64,000 nucleotides of DNA from JBHIYN01 sp041984235 (GCA_041984235.1 JBHIYN010000013.1:62001-126000), one strand, 5' to 3'; positions 1 through 9,744 are shown, counted from the stretch's first letter. Numbers and translations are program-made. Notes: a model not told the origin generated them from the letters alone.

Positions 1-983
1 TCGAAGCCCGGCACCAGGCGCTTGTAGCTGTTGGTGCTGGCGTTGGTGAAGGCGTTGATGGCGCGCGCATGCTTGATGATGCCGCCAATGTAGTAGAAGG
101 CAGTCTGCGACAGGCCGCCATAGCCGTCACCCGAGAACAGGTTCTCACCGCCCTTGGAGATCGACTGGTGGACGTGCATGCCGTTGCCGTTGTCGCCGAC
201 CAGCGGCTTGGGCATGAAGGTCGCGGTCTTGCCGTAGCCGTGGGCGACGTTGTGCACCACGTACTTCATGACCTGCAGCATGTCGGCGCGCTTGACCAGG
301 GTATCGAAGCGCGTGCCGATCTCACACTGGCCGGCGGTGGCGACCTCGTGGTGGTGAACCTCCACCGGCACGCCCATCTGGTCCATGATCAGGCACATGG
401 TCGAGCGCAGGTCCTGCAGCGAGTCGACCGGCGGCACCGGGAAGTAGCCGCCCTTGACGCCGGGGCGGTGGCCGATGTTGCCGTCCTCGAAGACCTTCTC
501 CGAGTTCCACGAGCTCTCATCGGAATCGACCTGGAAGAAGGCCCCCTTCATCTCCACGCCCCAGCGCACGTCGTCGAAGACGAAGAACTCGGGCTCGGGT
601 CCGAAATACGCCGTGTCACCGATGCCCGCTGACGCGAGAAAGGCCTCGGCGCGCTTGGCGGCTGAACGCGGGCACCGCTCGTAGCCCTCACCGGTCGAAG
701 GCTCGACCACGTCGCAGCGGACGATGATCGTCTTCTCCTCGAAGAACGGGTCGATGACCGCGGTCTCCGCGTCCGGCATCAGGATCATGTCCGACTCGTT
801 GATGCCCTTCCAGCCCGCGATCGACGAGCCGTCGAACATCTTGCCCTCTTCGAAGAAGTCCTCGCTGATCTCGCGCGCCGGCACGGTGACGTGCTGCTCC
901 TTGCCCTTGGAATCCGTGAAGCGGATGTCCGCGAACTGGACGTCCTCGTCCTTGATTGTTTTCAGAATGCTCTCGACTGACAT
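1..983 (-). CDS. glnA: Glutamine synthetase, type I (C-terminal end outside window)
   Basis: Makes glutamine from glutamate, ammonia and ATP in the cytoplasm; it is the main ammonium-assimilating enzyme. The first 327 codons are present. Visible family motifs include MFDGSSIAGW, the EPEFFVFD metal-binding strand, the HHHEVATAGQCEIG segment and NGNGMHVHQS. The C-terminal third, with the adenylylation tyrosine of type I enzymes, lies beyond base 1. The ATG at 983 has a GGAGGA ribosome site 7 bases upstream. It is downstream of lysA on the same strand but has its own sigma-54/NtrC-type control region at 1089-1200. Confidence 0.97.
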   Translation of the reverse strand, partial: MSVESILKTIKDEDVQFADIRFTDSKGKEQHVTVPAREISEDFFEEGKMFDGSSIAGWKGINESDMILMPDAETAVIDPFFEEKTIIVRCDVVEPSTGEGYERCPRSAAKRAEAFLASAGIGDTAYFGPEPEFFVFDDVRWGVEMKGAFFQVDSDESSWNSEKVFEDGNIGHRPGVKGGYFPVPPVDSLQDLRSTMCLIMDQMGVPVEVHHHEVATAGQCEIGTRFDTLVKRADMLQVMKYVVHNVAHGYGKTATFMPKPLVGDNGNGMHVHQSISKGGENLFSGDGYGGLSQTAFYYIGGIIKHARAINAFTNASTNSYKRLVPGF

Positions 984-1088
984 GTAGTGTTCCTCCAAAC
1001 CATGCGCCTGGTCGTTGATGGTGCCGATGCGCAGCAGCAATGCCGGCGCATGCCGGCGTGGCGAGCGCTCGCCCGTGCGCCAGGAACG

Positions 1089-1104
1089 AGCATAATGCGT
1101 GCCA
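1089..1104 (-). promoter_or_regulatory. Sigma-54 (-24/-12) promoter of glnA
   Basis: Read on the minus strand the site is TGGCACGCATTATGCT. The sigma-54 consensus is TGGCACG-N4-TTGCW; only one base differs, and the GG and GC dinucleotides are exactly 10 bases apart. It lies about 105 bases upstream of the glnA ATG, and the predicted transcript start is near 1078. Confidence 0.8.
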
Positions 1105-1153
1105 ACGGTAAATCGTTGAACTTTCGGCAAAGCGGCCCGTGTCGAAATCGAAA

Positions 1154-1170
1154 TGCACTATATTCGAGCA
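1154..1170. promoter_or_regulatory. Probable NtrC binding site 1 (imperfect)
   Basis: TGCACTATATTCGAGCA has a perfect left half-site for the NtrC dyad (TGCACTA-N3-TGGTGCA) and a degenerate right half. Its centre is about 31 bases, or three helical turns, from the stronger site at 1186-1200, like the paired enhancer sites of enteric glnA. Confidence 0.6.
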
Positions 1171-1185
1171 TTTCCGGAACGCTAC

Positions 1186-1200
1186 GCACTATTTTAGTGC
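1186..1200. promoter_or_regulatory. Probable NtrC binding site 2 (perfect dyad)
   Basis: GCACTATTTTAGTGC is a perfect 6-base inverted repeat with a 3-base spacer and fits the NtrC enhancer consensus. It abuts the lysA stop codon and is about 115 bases upstream of the predicted sigma-54 start of glnA. Confidence 0.7.
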
Positions 1201-2454
1201 TTAGCCGTCGATCAGCAACTCGCGTTCACTCGCCATCAGCTCGGCCAGGCTCTCTCGCGCGCGCACCACGCGCCAGGTGGTGCCCTCCACCAGCACCTCG
1301 CACGGGCGCGGCCGGGCATTGTAGTTGGAGGCCATGACCCTGCCGTAGGCGCCCGCGTCGAGCAGCGCGAGCACGTCACCCGGCGTCACCGCCAGCGTGC
1401 GCCCGCGCGCCAGCCAGTCGCCCGACTCGCACACCGGCCCGACGATCTCGAGCGTCTCGCGAGCCGCACCGGCTGCGGCCTCGCGGCAACTGAGGACTTC
1501 GTGCCAGGCGTCGTAGAGCGCCGGGCGCAGCAGGTCGTTCATGGCCGCATCGACGATGGCGAAGTGCCGCGCCTCGGTCTGCTTCAGGTACTCGACGCGT
1601 GTCAGGAGCAGCCCGGCCGGTCCGACGAGCGAACGGCCCGGCTCCATCACGACCGTGTAACGCTCGGGCACGATGGCGAGCAGCGCCTCGACCAGCGCCG
1701 CGATCGGCGGTGGCTGCTCGTCCCGGTAGCGGATCCCCAGCCCGCCGCCGACGTCGACGTGCTCGAGCGCGATGCCCTCGCCGGCCAGGCCCTCGGCCAT
1801 CGCCACGACTTCGCCGATGGCGTCGACGACCGGCGCGACCGTGGTCAGCTGCGAGCCGATATGACAGGCGATACCGCTCGCGTGCAGCCACGGGTCGGCC
1901 GCGATGTCGCGGTACATCGCGCGGGCTTCGTCGAACGGTACGCCGAACTTGTTCTCCTTCAGACCGGTCGAGATATAGGGGTGGGTGCCGGCATCCACGT
2001 CCGGGTTGACGCGCACGGCGACCGCCGTACGCCGCTGCGCGGCCGCCGCCGCGCGCGACACGCGTTCGAGCTCGGCACGCGATTCCAGGTTGATGCAGCC
2101 GACACCCGCCGCGATGGCGCGCGCGATCTCCGCCGCGCTCTTGCCGACGCCGGAGAAAACGACATCGGCCGCATTCGCACCGGTCGCGAGCACACGTTCC
2201 AGCTCACCGCCGGAAACGATGTCGAAGCCGGCACCACGCAGGCCCAGGGTACGGATGACGGAGAGATTGTCGTTGGCCTTGACCGCGTAGCACACGCGGT
2301 GAGCGCGCTCGCCGAAGGCCGTTACGTATTCGTCGTAACGCGCTTCCAGTGCTGGCCGCGAGTACACGTAGCATGGCGTGCCGACGGCGTCCGCCAGCGC
2401 CTCCAGATCGACGCCATCGACGTGCAGACGACCCTCGAGATAGTGGCAATGCAT
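1201..2454 (-). CDS. lysA: Diaminopimelate decarboxylase
   Basis: PLP-dependent decarboxylation of meso-diaminopimelate to lysine, the last step of the DAP route. The 417 residues match the usual family length. The PLP lysine is in YAVKAND (about residue 59), followed by the ACHIGSQ strand, the glycine-rich DVGGGLG phosphate-binding loop and CESGDW of the C-terminal barrel. The open frame runs further upstream, but the ATG at 2454, preceded by AGGAAAC, gives the canonical N-terminus; the extension overlaps lptM. lptM-lysA is a common proteobacterial pair. Confidence 0.95.
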   Translation of the reverse strand: MHCHYLEGRLHVDGVDLEALADAVGTPCYVYSRPALEARYDEYVTAFGERAHRVCYAVKANDNLSVIRTLGLRGAGFDIVSGGELERVLATGANAADVVFSGVGKSAAEIARAIAAGVGCINLESRAELERVSRAAAAAQRRTAVAVRVNPDVDAGTHPYISTGLKENKFGVPFDEARAMYRDIAADPWLHASGIACHIGSQLTTVAPVVDAIGEVVAMAEGLAGEGIALEHVDVGGGLGIRYRDEQPPPIAALVEALLAIVPERYTVVMEPGRSLVGPAGLLLTRVEYLKQTEARHFAIVDAAMNDLLRPALYDAWHEVLSCREAAAGAARETLEIVGPVCESGDWLARGRTLAVTPGDVLALLDAGAYGRVMASNYNARPRPCEVLVEGTTWRVVRARESLAELMASERELLIDG

Positions 2455-2527
2455 CGCTGTTTCCTGAACTCTGCTGACCGCGAACTGCGGTTCACGCAGC
2501 GGAGCATTAACGGCTGGACGCCGTGGG

Positions 2528-2704
2528 TCAGGCGTCCTCTTCCCCAATCTCGTAGTCGTCTTCTTCGCTCGCCGCCGGATCGTCCGGCAGGTAGAGCGAC
2601 CCCTTCTGCCCGCAGCCGGCGAGCGTGCCGGCGAGCAGCGCGCACAGCGCCGCAATCATCAGCCAGCGCCCGACCACACCGCCTTCGCCCGTGCCCGCGC
2701 TCAC
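2528..2704 (-). CDS. lptM: LptM (YifL)-like small outer-membrane lipoprotein
   Basis: A 58-codon frame with a hydrophobic lipoprotein signal ending LAGC, followed by CGQKGSLYLP, close to the CGxKGPLY signature of LptM/YifL. In E. coli this lipoprotein binds the LptD-BamA complex during LPS translocon assembly. An acidic tail follows (DDPAASEEDDYEIGEEDA). It lies between rhlB and lysA on the same strand. The start is uncertain: GTG at 2704 directly follows rhlB, while GTG at 2677 has GAAGG in front and would leave a more typical signal peptide. Confidence 0.8.
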   Translation of the reverse strand: MSAGTGEGGVVGRWLMIAALCALLAGTLAGCGQKGSLYLPDDPAASEEDDYEIGEEDA

Positions 2705-2710
2705 GGCCGC

Positions 2711-4000
2711 TCAGTTCGTACGTGCGGCCTGGCGCCCGCGGCGGCGCCCGCCGCCGGAGGATCGCCGGCGGTTGGGCTTGGGCCGTGGCCGACCGTCGTC
2801 GCCCTTGGGCGGCTTGAGCTCGGCGAGCAGGTCCTCGCTGACCTGGGCGACGGGGATCTTGTGACCAATGTAGTCTTCGATGCCTTCGAGCGAGAACACG
2901 TAGCGTTCGCAGGCCAGGCTGATGGCATCGCCGCTGGCGCCGGCGCGTGCGGTACGCCCGATACGGTGGACGTAGTCCTCGGTATTCTGCGGCAGGTCGA
3001 AATTGACCACGTGGCTGACGTCCGGCACGTGCAGGCCGCGCGCGGCGACGTCGGTGGCGACCACGATGTCGACCTCGCCGGACTTGAACTGCTCGATGAG
3101 CTTCTGGCGCCGGGTCTGGATGACGTCACCGGACAGCGCGCGGGCGTGGTAGCCGTTGCCGTTGAGGTAGGCGACGACTTCGGCGGCGGCACGCTTGGTG
3201 TTGACGAAGACCATCGTGCGGCTGGGGTCGTGGTGCTGGAACAGCCCGATCAGCAGACGCATCTTCTCGTCGGAGCTGACGTGGTAGAGCAGCTGCGTAA
3301 CCTTGTCCGCGGTGCGCTTGTCGGGCGCGACCTCGATCGGGTGCGGATTGTTCATGTGCTCGTAGGCGAGCTCGTTGACGCGATGCGAGAGCGTCGCCGA
3401 GAACAGCATGCTCAGGCGTTCGGTCGGGTGCGGCATGCGCCGCAGCAGGTAGCGCAGATCCTTGATGAAGCCGAGATCGAACATGCGGTCGGCTTCGTCC
3501 AGCACCAGCGCGCGTATGCCTTTGAGCGAATACACACCCTGTTTGAAATAGTCGATCAGCCGGCCGGGCGTGCCGATCAGGATATCGACGCCGGCCGCGA
3601 CCTCGTCGCGCTGCTTGTCATAGTCCACCCCGCCGTAGACCAGCGCCATGCGAAACTCGCTGTAACGACCGAGCACCTCAGCGTCCTTGTGAATCTGAAT
3701 GGCGAGCTCGCGGGTCGGCGCCAGGATAAAGGCGGCCGGCGCCGGGCGATTGTCGATCACCGTGCCGGCGCCTTCGTCGTCGAGCAGGCGGTTCATCACC
3801 GCCAGCAGGTAGGCGGCGGTCTTGCCGGTCCCGGTCTGGGCCTGTCCGGCGACATCCTGCCCTTCGAGCAGCAGCGGCAGGGTACGCGCCTGGATCGGGG
3901 TGCAGAAGCTGAACCCGGCATCGGCAACGCCGCGCAGCAGGCGCTCGTCGAGGTCGAGATCGGCGAACTGGATCTCGGTGATCAGCTCGTCGTTCACCAC
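2711..4000 (-). CDS. rhlB: ATP-dependent RNA helicase RhlB
   Basis: DEAD-box helicase of the RNA degradosome type. Motifs in order: FADLDLDERLL/CTPIQ (Q motif), AQTGTGKT (Walker A), PTRELA, TPGRL, LDEADRMFD (DEAD), FSATLS and HRIGRTARAG. The C-terminus is a basic Gly/Arg/Ser tail, as in RhlB. Position opposite trxA-rho is conserved with E. coli and separates it from RhlE. The GTG at 4000 with GGGAGA upstream is preferred; an ATG at 4042 would add 14 residues. Confidence 0.92.
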   Translation of the reverse strand: MVNDELITEIQFADLDLDERLLRGVADAGFSFCTPIQARTLPLLLEGQDVAGQAQTGTGKTAAYLLAVMNRLLDDEGAGTVIDNRPAPAAFILAPTRELAIQIHKDAEVLGRYSEFRMALVYGGVDYDKQRDEVAAGVDILIGTPGRLIDYFKQGVYSLKGIRALVLDEADRMFDLGFIKDLRYLLRRMPHPTERLSMLFSATLSHRVNELAYEHMNNPHPIEVAPDKRTADKVTQLLYHVSSDEKMRLLIGLFQHHDPSRTMVFVNTKRAAAEVVAYLNGNGYHARALSGDVIQTRRQKLIEQFKSGEVDIVVATDVAARGLHVPDVSHVVNFDLPQNTEDYVHRIGRTARAGASGDAISLACERYVFSLEGIEDYIGHKIPVAQVSEDLLAELKPPKGDDGRPRPKPNRRRSSGGGRRRGRQAARTN

Positions 4001-4101
4001 CGTATTTTCTCCCGCCGGGCGCGCGCCGGGGCAGGCTTGCATTTGCTTTTCGGATCGGTCGACAATGCGGAGAGATAGTTACTGATGAGAAGCATCCTTA
4101 G

Positions 4102-4428
4102 ATGAGCGAAAACCTGATTCACGTCACCGACGATTCGTTCGACTCGGACGTGCTGCAATCGGACACACCGGTTCTCGTCGACTACTGGGCGGAATGGTGC
4201 GGGCCGTGCAAGATGATTGCGCCTATTCTAGACGAGGTTTCGTCTGAATACGTGGATAAATTGAAGATTGCCAAGCTCGACGTCGACCAGAACCAGGCGA
4301 CTTCCATGAAATACGGCATCCGGGGCATCCCGACCCTGATGCTGTTCAAGGACGGCGACCTCGTCGCGACCCACGTCGGCGCGCTGACCAAGTCCCAGCT
4401 CACCGCCTTCATCGACAGCAACGTCTGA
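4102..4428 (+). CDS. trxA: Thioredoxin 1
   Basis: 108-residue cytoplasmic dithiol oxidoreductase with the WCGPCK active site at residues 32-37 and the cis-proline loop in GIPTLMLFK. It reduces protein disulfides with electrons from thioredoxin reductase. It starts just after the divergent rhlB promoter region and is followed by rho, the conserved rhlB/trxA/rho arrangement. Confidence 0.97.
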   Translation: MSENLIHVTDDSFDSDVLQSDTPVLVDYWAEWCGPCKMIAPILDEVSSEYVDKLKIAKLDVDQNQATSMKYGIRGIPTLMLFKDGDLVATHVGALTKSQLTAFIDSNV

Positions 4429-4493
4429 CCCGATTTCCGCCGGCCGCGAGGGCGCGCCGGCGGGCCCGCCAGCCCCTCCCCGAAAGCTAGACG

Positions 4494-4522
4494 ACGCCCA
4501 TGGGGCGTGCTATCGTTTTTTT
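4494..4522 (+). terminator. Possible terminator between trxA and rho
   Basis: A short hairpin (ACGCCC, loop ATG, GGGCGT) is followed after 7 bases by seven T residues at 4516-4522. The stem is short and the T-run is displaced, so it may be an attenuator in the rho leader rather than a strong intrinsic terminator. Confidence 0.4.
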
Positions 4523-4641
4523 CACAGGCCCATGCACCTGCCCGGGCCTGACCCCCGCATAAAACTCTTTGCTCGTTCACTTCTGCTTCCTCGCGTCGCG
4601 CGCGGGCGTTGCGTGATCGATCCACACTTGCAAGCCTCACG

Positions 4642-5896
<1,255 letters not shown>

Positions 5897-5898
<2 letters not shown>

Positions 5899-6041
5899 CA
5901 AGCTGGCGAGAAGCTACTGCGCTTGCCAGCTTGCGTTCCGGCGGTGCTCGGAATCCTCACGTATTGTCATATACGCTGCGGTTCCTGCGCTCCGGCGGAA
6001 CGCAACCTGGCGGCGCTCGCTACGCTTCTCGCCAGCTTGCC
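5897..6041. repeat. Quasi-palindromic repeat element (same family as 13781-14049)
   Basis: This stretch between convergent rho and hinT reads almost the same on both strands. CAAGCTGGCGAGAAG (5899-5913) is exactly mirrored by 6025-6039. Inside, CCAGCTTGCGTTCCG faces an imperfect partner near 5993-6012, and the centre is an AT-rich mini-hairpin, CGTATTGTCATATACG. Beside the tips are TACTGCG on one side and GTAGCGAG on the other strand. The same two motifs, also just inside AGAA(G)C ends, occur in the hemH-linked repeats. No reading frame looks real. Confidence 0.65.
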
Positions 6042-6157
6042 CGGTCCCAAACGCTGAGGTTCTCTCCAGCTTGCCCAGTCCCGCACGCTGAATTCCCGCC
6101 CGCTTGCCCGAACACGAGCGCTGGTAAGTGGAGTCGCGGGCTGACGGGCGCGTGCCC

Positions 6158-6502
6158 TCAGCCCGGCGGCCAGGTGAAGCGGCGGCCGCCGAGGACGTGG
6201 ACGTGCAGGTGGAAGACGGTCTGGCCGACGCCGGCGCCGTTGTTCACGACCAGCCTGAAGGCATCGCCGTAGCCCTCGGCGGCGGCGACTTCGGCGGCCT
6301 TCTGCAGGCAGTAGCCGAGCAGGTCGGCATCGCCGGCATCCGCTTCGGCAACGGTCGGGATCGGCTTCTTTGGGCACACCAGCACGTGCATGGGTGCCTG
6401 CGGGTTGACGTCCCGGAAGGCGATGACGCGGTCGTCCTCGAGCACGATGTCGGCCGGGATCTCGCGATCGATGATCTTCTCGAACAGGGTCTTCTCGGCC
6501 AT
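6158..6502 (-). CDS. hinT: HIT-family purine nucleoside phosphoramidase (HinT-like)
   Basis: 114-residue histidine-triad protein with the HLHVHVLGG signature near residue 98; the central histidine is the nucleophile that takes the AMP moiety from phosphoramidates. FEKIIDREIPADIVLEDD is the usual N-terminus. It is 12 bases downstream of sat on the same strand, so the two are probably co-transcribed; HinT can hydrolyse adenylyl-sulfate-like compounds in related proteins, but a link to sat is inference. Confidence 0.92.
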   Translation of the reverse strand: MAEKTLFEKIIDREIPADIVLEDDRVIAFRDVNPQAPMHVLVCPKKPIPTVAEADAGDADLLGYCLQKAAEVAAAEGYGDAFRLVVNNGAGVGQTVFHLHVHVLGGRRFTWPPG

Positions 6503-6514
6503 GCTGGCGCTCCT

Positions 6515-7714
6515 TCAGCCGGCGTCGCGCGCGGCCTCCTGCTGGTAATGGTGCATGAGGATCTCGGCGACCTCGGGCCGGGCGAACTCGGGCGGCAGGG
6601 CCTCGCCGGCAGCGAGCATGTCGCGTACCCGCGTGCCGGACAGCAGCACGAAATCGTCGGGCGTGTGATCGGGCGCATCGCGCATCATGACCACGCGGTC
6701 GAGCTTGCGCGAATAGGCCGTGTGATCGGCTTCGAAGATGTCGATCTCCAGCGCGCCGGCCGGCACCTCGTCGCGGAAGATGGTCTGCGCGTCGAACGGG
6801 CCGTAGTAGTCACCGACCCCGGCATGGTCCCGCCCCACGATGAGGTGGCTGCAGCCGGCGTTCTGGCGGAACACGGCATGCAGCACCGCTTCGCGCGGTC
6901 CGGCGTAGAGCATGTCGAATCCATAGCCCGTGACCATCACCGAGTTGGGCGGGAAATAGAGCTCCACCATCTTGCGGATGGCGGCGTCGCGTACCGCGGC
7001 CGGAATGTCGCCGGGCTTGAGCTTGCCCAGCAGCATGTGGATCAGTACACCATCGGCGCCGACCGCATCGCGCGCCATCTTGCACAATTCCTCGTGCGCA
7101 CGGTGCATGGGGTTGCGGGTCTGGAAAGCGACCACGGTGTTCCAGCCGCGCTCGGCCATCTCGTCGCGGATCTGCACCGCGGTGCGAAAGGTATCCGGGA
7201 AGTCGGTCTCGAAGTAGCTGTAGTTCAGAACCTCGACCGGCCCGGCAAGCAGGGTGCGCCCCTGTGCCATGAAGGTCGCCACGCCCGGATGCTTGTCGTC
7301 GAGCGTGCCGTAGACCCGGCTCGCGATGAGCTCGACGTCGGCATCGGACAGCGTTTCGATGGCGGTCACGGTCTGCACCGCCAGCAGCGGCTCACCGGCG
7401 ACGTTGGGGTCGTGCAGCGCAATGCGATCGCCCACCGCGGCGGGTGCCTCGTCGAGCAGGTTCAGCACCGGTACCGGCCAGAAGGTGCCGGCACGGTCGT
7501 GCATGCCCTCGGCGATGGCGAGCGCATCGGCGCGGTCGTGGTAGCCGCTCAGCGGCGTGAAGTAACCGGCGCCGAGCATGACCGCGTTGGCGGCTGCGGC
7601 CGACGACACGGTCACGGCGGGCAGGTCCGCCGCGGCCGCGGCGAGGGCCGCGCGGGCGGCGGGATCGGCAACGAAGCGGGGCGTCAGGTGGTCTGAGCCA
7701 TGCGGCTTGATCAA
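6515..7714 (-). CDS. sat: Sulfate adenylyltransferase (ATP sulfurylase), homo-oligomeric Sat
   Basis: Interconverts APS plus pyrophosphate with ATP plus sulfate. At 399 residues it is the archaeal/sulfur-oxidiser Sat type, not CysN/CysD. Motifs: IKPHG near the N-terminus, QTRNPMHRAHE (nucleotide-binding), and GRDHAGVGDYYG. The TTG start at 7714 has GGAGG eight bases upstream and gives the usual N-terminus; the longer frame to 7759 lacks support. In sulfur-oxidising proteobacteria Sat works with AprAB in the last step of sulfite oxidation. aprAB is not in this window, so the direction of the reaction is inferred. Confidence 0.93.
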   Translation of the reverse strand: MIKPHGSDHLTPRFVADPAARAALAAAAADLPAVTVSSAAAANAVMLGAGYFTPLSGYHDRADALAIAEGMHDRAGTFWPVPVLNLLDEAPAAVGDRIALHDPNVAGEPLLAVQTVTAIETLSDADVELIASRVYGTLDDKHPGVATFMAQGRTLLAGPVEVLNYSYFETDFPDTFRTAVQIRDEMAERGWNTVVAFQTRNPMHRAHEELCKMARDAVGADGVLIHMLLGKLKPGDIPAAVRDAAIRKMVELYFPPNSVMVTGYGFDMLYAGPREAVLHAVFRQNAGCSHLIVGRDHAGVGDYYGPFDAQTIFRDEVPAGALEIDIFEADHTAYSRKLDRVVMMRDAPDHTPDDFVLLSGTRVRDMLAAGEALPPEFARPEVAEILMHHYQQEAARDAG

Positions 7715-7839
7715 CGGGAGGTCCTCCGGGAAACGGTCTGATCGGGCGCGCGGCGGCACCGCGTGCCTGGACGAAAAGGGGCGCTACCTTAACTGCATCC
7801 CCAGCGGCCCCGCAAGCCGGCGCGCGGGGCCGGCGTACA

Positions 7840-8427
7840 TCAGGGCGGGGTCTCGTCCGGCGGTCGCCGCGCGTGCAGCACGGTGGTAGCACCGTCGCGC
7901 ACGATGTCACCGACGTGCAGCTCGAAACGGTTGCGTGCGCGGTCGGCAAAGTAGAACTCGAGCGTATGGGTGATGGTCGGAAAGGCCAGCTCGTCCCACG
8001 GGATCGCGGCCTCCTCGTAGAGGCGGCACTCCAGGCTCTCCTCGCCGGCGGCGAACTCCGGCCGCGGCATGTGGGCGAGAAACATCATGTAGACCTGGTT
8101 GATCTGCGGCAGGTTGAACACCGCGAACAGGTCGCCTACCTCGACCCGGCTGCAGGCCTCCTCCCAGGTCTCGCGTGCCGCCGCCTCGATGGTGGTCTCA
8201 CCGTTCTCCATGAAACCCGCCGGCAGGGTCCAGCGCCCGTAGCGCGGCTCGATGGCGCGCCGGCACAGCAGCACGCGCTCCTCGAACACGGGCACACAGC
8301 CGGCGACGATGTTCGGGTTCTGGTAGAAGATCTCCTCGCACTGGTCGCAGATGTGGCGCGGGCGGTTGTCACCGTCGGGAACCCGCCACACCATGCGATC
8401 GGAGCCGCAGCGACTGCAGAACTTCAA
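7840..8427 (-). CDS. NUDIX hydrolase with N-terminal zinc ribbon
   Basis: 195 residues. The N-terminus is a four-cysteine zinc ribbon (CSRCGS...CDQC), followed by a Nudix domain with the box GFMENGETTIEAAARETWEEA, whose REXXEE core aligns as RETWEE. It probably hydrolyses a nucleoside diphosphate-X compound; the ribbon resembles that of NudC-type proteins, but the exact substrate is unknown. The TTG start at 8427 overlaps the tesA stop (TTGA), implying translational coupling. Confidence 0.82.
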   Translation of the reverse strand: MKFCSRCGSDRMVWRVPDGDNRPRHICDQCEEIFYQNPNIVAGCVPVFEERVLLCRRAIEPRYGRWTLPAGFMENGETTIEAAARETWEEACSRVEVGDLFAVFNLPQINQVYMMFLAHMPRPEFAAGEESLECRLYEEAAIPWDELAFPTITHTLEFYFADRARNRFELHVGDIVRDGATTVLHARRPPDETPP

Positions 8428-9089
8428 CGCAGCAGGGCCTCGATGGAAGAGCCGGCCAGCGCGCTTTCGATCGACGGCCACAGGGTATCCAGGATCGCGG
8501 GCTGGACCGCGGCGGTCGGATGCAGGCCGTCGCTCTGGAAAGCGGAGCGGTCGAGCGCGAAGCTGCGCAGCATGAAGGGCGCGTAGATGACGTCGTCGCG
8601 CGCACCCAGGTCGTCGTACACGGCCTCGAACGCCGCACTGTACTGTGGTCCGTAGTTCGGCGGGATACGTACCCTCACCAGGACCACCCGCGCTCCGGCG
8701 GCAGCAGCGCTGTCGATAATCCGGGCCAGGTGGCGTTGCATCTGCTCGACCGCCAGTCCGCGCAGTCCGTCGTTGGCGCCCAGGGCAACGACGACCAGCG
8801 CCGGATGGTGATCTTCCAGCAGTGCCGCGATGCGGCGCGCGCCGCCGGCCGTGGTCTCGCCGCTGATGCTGGCGTTGACCACGGAATGCCGATAGCCTTC
8901 GGCGCGCAAGCGACCCTCGAGCAGATGCGGCCAGCTTGCTTCCCGGCTGATGCCATAGCCGGCGCTGAGGCTGTCACCGAGTATCAATACCGCCGCCTCC
9001 TCCGAGGCCGCGCCTGCCGTCGCCAGACCCGACAGCCACAACACCACGATGGACGCACAAACCCGAATCACCAGCGCAACCTCTGTCAT
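8424..9089 (-). CDS. tesA: Periplasmic acyl-CoA thioesterase I / lysophospholipase L1
   Basis: SGNH-family esterase. After a signal peptide (hydrophobic run near residues 8-28) comes the block I motif ILGDSLSAGYG with the nucleophilic serine, then the block III GANDGLRG and the catalytic DGLHPT near the C-terminus. The ATG at 9089 gives a proper signal peptide, but it overlaps the start of divergent ybbA by 41 bases; a GTG at 9071 would shorten the overlap. The divergent tesA/ybbA-ybbP arrangement matches E. coli. Confidence 0.92.
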   Translation of the reverse strand: MTEVALVIRVCASIVVLWLSGLATAGAASEEAAVLILGDSLSAGYGISREASWPHLLEGRLRAEGYRHSVVNASISGETTAGGARRIAALLEDHHPALVVVALGANDGLRGLAVEQMQRHLARIIDSAAAAGARVVLVRVRIPPNYGPQYSAAFEAVYDDLGARDDVIYAPFMLRSFALDRSAFQSDGLHPTAAVQPAILDTLWPSIESALAGSSIEALLR

Positions 9090-9744
9090 CGTCGCCCGCG
9101 GCGTGTCCCGGATCGTCGAGGGCCCCCGCGGCGAACTGCGGATTCTCGATGATATCAACTTTGCCGTGGATGCTCGGCAGAGCCTGGCCATCACGGGCGT
9201 CTCGGGCTCCGGCAAGTCGACCCTGCTCGGCCTGCTGGCCGGCCTGGACACGGCCACCTCGGGCAGCGTGCAGTTGCTCGGTCACGATCTCGCCGTGCTG
9301 GACGAGGATCGGCGCGCGCGGCTGCGGCGCGACCACGTCGGCTTCGTGTTCCAGTCCTTCCATCTCGTGGCCAGCTTCACCGCGCTCGAGAACGTGATGC
9401 TGCCGCTGGAGCTCAAGGGCGTGGCCGGTGCCGCGGCGCGTGCCGCCGACATGCTCGACCGGGTCGGGCTCGCCGACCGGCAACACCACTACCCGCGCCA
9501 GCTCTCCGGCGGCGAGCAGCAACGGGTCGCGCTGGCGCGCGCCTTCTGCACCTCGCCGGACATCCTCTTCGCCGACGAGCCGACCGGCAATCTCGATCAA
9601 CAAACCGCGCTGACCGTGCGCGAGCTGCTGTTCGCGCTCAACGCCGAGTTCGGCACGACCCTGGTCATCGTCACCCACGATGCCGATCTCGCGGCGACCT
9701 GCTCGCGCCGGCTGGCGCTGTCCGGGGGCCGCGTCGTTGAGTGA
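9049..9744 (+). CDS. ybbA: ABC transporter ATP-binding protein (YbbA type)
   Basis: 231-residue ATPase of the LolD/MacB-like class: Walker A GVSGSGKST (about residue 51), signature LSGGEQQR, Walker B ILFADEPTGNLD and the H-loop VTHD. Partner of the large permease that follows. Neighbourhood and sequence match YbbA, an ABC ATPase of unsettled substrate; roles in envelope lipid or esterase-linked transport are suggested only by proximity to tesA. Confidence 0.93.
   Translation: MDAQTRITSATSVIVARGVSRIVEGPRGELRILDDINFAVDARQSLAITGVSGSGKSTLLGLLAGLDTATSGSVQLLGHDLAVLDEDRRARLRRDHVGFVFQSFHLVASFTALENVMLPLELKGVAGAAARAADMLDRVGLADRQHHYPRQLSGGEQQRVALARAFCTSPDILFADEPTGNLDQQTALTVRELLFALNAEFGTTLVIVTHDADLAATCSRRLALSGGRVVE

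Noticed and set aside
1031..1060. Second sigma-54-like site upstream of glnA
   Set aside because: CGGCATG to TTGCT spacing is 8 rather than 4 bases; the site at 1089-1104 is far better.
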